From: Sinorhizobium numidicum | GTDB lineage: Bacteria > Pseudomonadota > Alphaproteobacteria > Rhizobiales > Rhizobiaceae | NCBI RefSeq assembly: GCF_029892045.1 | Contig: NZ_CP120367.1 | Coordinates: 62,001-126,000 of the forward strand | DNA length: 64,000 bases | Direction: 5' to 3' | Part shown: one piece after another, positions 61,898 through 64,000 of the stretch | How positions within the stretch are numbered: position 1 is the first letter of the stretch | How the letters are laid out: each line of letters begins with the position of its first letter | Notes under the pieces: model-generated | The model's database searches: none | What the model saw: the letters and a program-made list of their open reading frames with translations, nothing else | Told to the model about the DNA's origin: nothing | Program-made: the position numbers and the translations under genes

Positions 61898-63241
61898 TTA
61901 GTTCAGCTTTTGCCCGGCATAGGTCTTTTCGAAGCGGCGCAGAACGGCGTTGCTGCGCTCCACGGCCTGATCGAGTTCCGTCTGCACGTCGGCGTTCTGC
62001 ATAAAAATTGCTTCGAGCGACGTCGATACTTCCTTGCGGATCTGCGTGAAGCCGCCAAGCCGGATGCCGCGGGTGTTCTGCGACGTCGGTGTGTAGGTCA
62101 GGCTCTGGATCGCGAATTCGCGGCCCTTATAGGGAGCCTTTTCATAGAAGCCGTTATCCTTCATGGCGTCAAAGCCGGTCTTGGTGACCGGGATGTAGCC
62201 GGTGACCGTCGACCACCATTCGGCCATTTCCGGGGTGGCGATGTAGTTCAGGAATGCTGCAGCGGCCTTGTATTCGGCTTCCGGCCGTCCGGCCATGACC
62301 CACAGCGATGCGCCTCCCACGAGCGAGTTCTGGCGCTCGGTGCCTCTCCAGACCGGAAGCATTGCGACTTCCCATTTGACGCCTTCGGGCAGCGTCTTGC
62401 CGACCGTGCCGTGGTCGGCAATCGACGTCTGGATCATTTGGCAGGTCTGTGAGGTGAAGGAGGGCACGGTATCCATGCCGAGCTGCTTGGTCTTGACGAC
62501 GAACAGCTTCTCGTCGGCCATTTTCTTGAAGAACTTCACCTGATCGACGAACTTAGTCTTGTTGATGACGAGTTCGGCGTCGAGGCCTTCATAGCCGTTG
62601 CCCTTGGTGGCGATCGGTTGGTTGTGGATAGCGGAGAACTGCTCCATCATCGGCCATGTGTCGAAATTGAAGCCCATCGGGCATTCGAAGCCCGCGGCCT
62701 GCAGTTTGCGGGCGGCTTCCTCGACCTGTTCCCAGGTGTCCGGCTTGAAATCGATGCCGGCTTTCTGGAAAGCATCGACATTGTAATAGAACATGGCGGT
62801 GGAAGAGTTGAACGGGAAGGAGTTCAGCTCGCCGGCAGCGGTTGCATAATAGTTGGCTATACCGCCGAAATAGTTGTTCCAGTCGATCGTGTAGCCATTG
62901 TCGGCCATCAGCTTCTTGGCGGGCACGAAGGCGCCGGACAGCATCAGGTCGAGCGTGCCGGCATCATAGATCTGGGTGATCGCCGGGTGCTTCTTGGCGC
63001 GATAGGCGGCAATCGTATTCTGCAGCGTCGTGTCGTAGCCGTTCTGCGAGGTGCAGACGATCTCGAAGTCGGTCTGCGCATCGTTGAACTTCTTGCATGC
63101 ATCCTGCACGCGCTCGCCCAGATCGCCGGAGAGGCCATACCAGAATTCGAACTTGGTTTTCTCGGCGAATGCCGGAGAAGCACCGAGTGTGGTCGCGGCC
63201 AGAAGGCCCGCCAGGAAAGATTGAATGACGGCGAGTTTCAT
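61898..63241 (-). CDS. ABC importer substrate-binding protein, UgpB type
   Basis: A 447-residue periplasmic binding protein with GGAG upstream of the ATG at 63241. The signal peptide is KLAVIQSFLAGLLAATTLGA with cleavage after AFA. It shares many segments with E. coli UgpB: FWYGLSGDLGERVQ, SFPFNSSTAMFYYNVDAFQK, VGGASLWVMAGRPE, EWWSTVTGYIPVTKTGFD, GIRLGGFTQIR and VERSNAVLRRFEKT. It is therefore of the glycerol-3-phosphate/polyol-phosphate type, but the downstream isomerase in place of a phosphodiesterase suggests a different ligand. It is the first gene of the operon; the promoter must lie in 63242-63480. Confidence 0.92.
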   Translation of the reverse strand: MKLAVIQSFLAGLLAATTLGASPAFAEKTKFEFWYGLSGDLGERVQDACKKFNDAQTDFEIVCTSQNGYDTTLQNTIAAYRAKKHPAITQIYDAGTLDLMLSGAFVPAKKLMADNGYTIDWNNYFGGIANYYATAAGELNSFPFNSSTAMFYYNVDAFQKAGIDFKPDTWEQVEEAARKLQAAGFECPMGFNFDTWPMMEQFSAIHNQPIATKGNGYEGLDAELVINKTKFVDQVKFFKKMADEKLFVVKTKQLGMDTVPSFTSQTCQMIQTSIADHGTVGKTLPEGVKWEVAMLPVWRGTERQNSLVGGASLWVMAGRPEAEYKAAAAFLNYIATPEMAEWWSTVTGYIPVTKTGFDAMKDNGFYEKAPYKGREFAIQSLTYTPTSQNTRGIRLGGFTQIRKEVSTSLEAIFMQNADVQTELDQAVERSNAVLRRFEKTYAGQKLN

Positions 63242-64000
63242 CACAAGTGCTCCTTGGAAGTATGACGATCAACCAGCTGGCGCTTTGCTACCGCGCTTCA
63301 GTTCGCTTTCTGCTAGCAGCCGAGTGTGACAATCCGTCCTAGCTTCCGTGATGAAATGATGAAACCCACATGGCGTTCCGCCGCGCTTCCATTCGTCCCA
63401 GCAGGTATTTGTTTGTGAAAATGGAGCACTCGAGCGCAACAGGATCCGGAAAGGGTGCTTGGCCACCTGGCGTTTGTCAGTTGACCTGAGCGTCCCAGCT
63501 TCCTTCTGTCGTTTTCAACAGTAGCGGAGTGGAAAAGACGCCTACGGTTCTATCTGGCCAATGGCTGCCCAAAGCCGTCAAGCGTTCCAGCCATTGGCGC
63601 GACTGCAACATAGCGGCGCCGATGGCCACCGGCTCGATACCGGCGACAGCCAGCGCTTGGACGACCCCATCTCATCTGGAACAAACGTCCGAGATAGATT
63701 TGGAAACGGCATTCGCGTAGATCGTCGCCGCCTACACCGCGCCGGCAAGGACAAGTCATCTCTCGAAATATTGTTCTGCCCATCCTGCGCGTGTGTATTG
63801 AGCTGGCGCGGCTTACGGCTTCAAGAGGATGGCCGTCGGCGCATGGCTGTAAACTTGCGGCTTGCGCCGCCAGATCTCGTTCATGATCTGGCTATTGATC
63901 ATTTCGACCGGCTTGGACACTTTCGAAGACCTTCCTTCAAAAGGGCGCTGTGTGCGCGATCTTTGGTTTTAACAGCATGCCACGTGTCTGCTTCGGGCCG
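63242..64000. other. Right-edge region with open-frame remnants only
   Basis: The last 759 bases contain the promoter region of the importer operon and two - strand open stretches without starts. One, 63477-63668, reads VVQALAVAGIEPVAIGAAML, then QSRQWLERLTALG. The other, from the stop at 63813-63815 up to about 63968, ends QIMNEIWRRKPQVYSHAPTA, ILLKP. Both look like C-terminal tails of lost proteins. I cannot name the families. Confidence 0.4.

Noticed and set aside
1..64000. CRISPR array, tRNA, rRNA or prophage structural genes
   Set aside because: I looked for regularly spaced repeats, cloverleaf-like sequences and phage morphogenesis motifs and saw none. The repeats found are pairs or small clusters, not arrays.

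Overview
The window reads as an accessory replicon or genomic island of an alphaproteobacterium of the Rhizobiales (Mesorhizobium/Rhizobium/Ensifer type). This is inferred from high-GC coding sequence, rhizobial-style small proteins (DUF5132, Thivi_2564-like, ProQ/FinO), a UgpB/A/E/C-type ABC importer, IS110/IS1111 and IS1182 elements, and a large SAM-cyclase-AAA-TPR protein. Intact genes alternate with decayed fragments, so the region has accumulated insertions and losses.

Layout. 0-10.5 kb: the start of a pyridoxamine-phosphate-oxidase-like gene that runs off the left edge, a TetR regulator with two DUF1348 paralogues and visible operators, a complete cyanate module (cynR divergent from cynT-cynS), a secreted TPR protein, an AAC(6')-like acetyltransferase, a Nudix hydrolase and a decayed tyrosine recombinase. 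11.4-13 kb: an IS1182-type element. 13.2-18 kb: an orphan sugar-binding protein downstream of a cyclase-AAA-TPR signalling protein. 18-24 kb: a tandem LecA-like lectin, an IS110 remnant, a protease-like protein that has lost its catalytic triad, a LuxR regulator, and a broken cupredoxin. 24-29.5 kb: ybaK-glnA, a DNA ligase fragment, small proteins, and a low-molecular-weight phosphatase homologue with Ser for the catalytic Cys.

30-37 kb: DUF445 protein, two DUF5132 membrane proteins, a P-type ATPase with an N-terminal metal-binding-like domain, and two more proteins with the same domain. I regard this as the best candidate for a little-described system. 37-40 kb: ProQ, a broken CopD and a nuclease-fold protein. 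40-46 kb: two adjacent frameshifted IS110 elements, a nucleotidyltransferase-fold gene behind a doubled inverted-repeat operator, and an intact IS1111-type element. 46-52.7 kb: a broken PHB depolymerase, an SDR fragment, and a field of very small proteins on both strands.

52.7-56.1 kb: CorA, a DUF1194 vWA protein and an NRAMP-related transporter, i.e. two divalent-cation transporters close together. 56.4-63.3 kb: a small XRE regulator with two operator copies, a LysR regulator, and a five-gene operon for a UgpBAEC-type importer plus a sugar-phosphate isomerase/epimerase. The last 750 bases hold only open-frame remnants.

No rRNA, tRNA, CRISPR array or phage structural gene was seen. All assignments come from reading translations and motifs; no database search was run.
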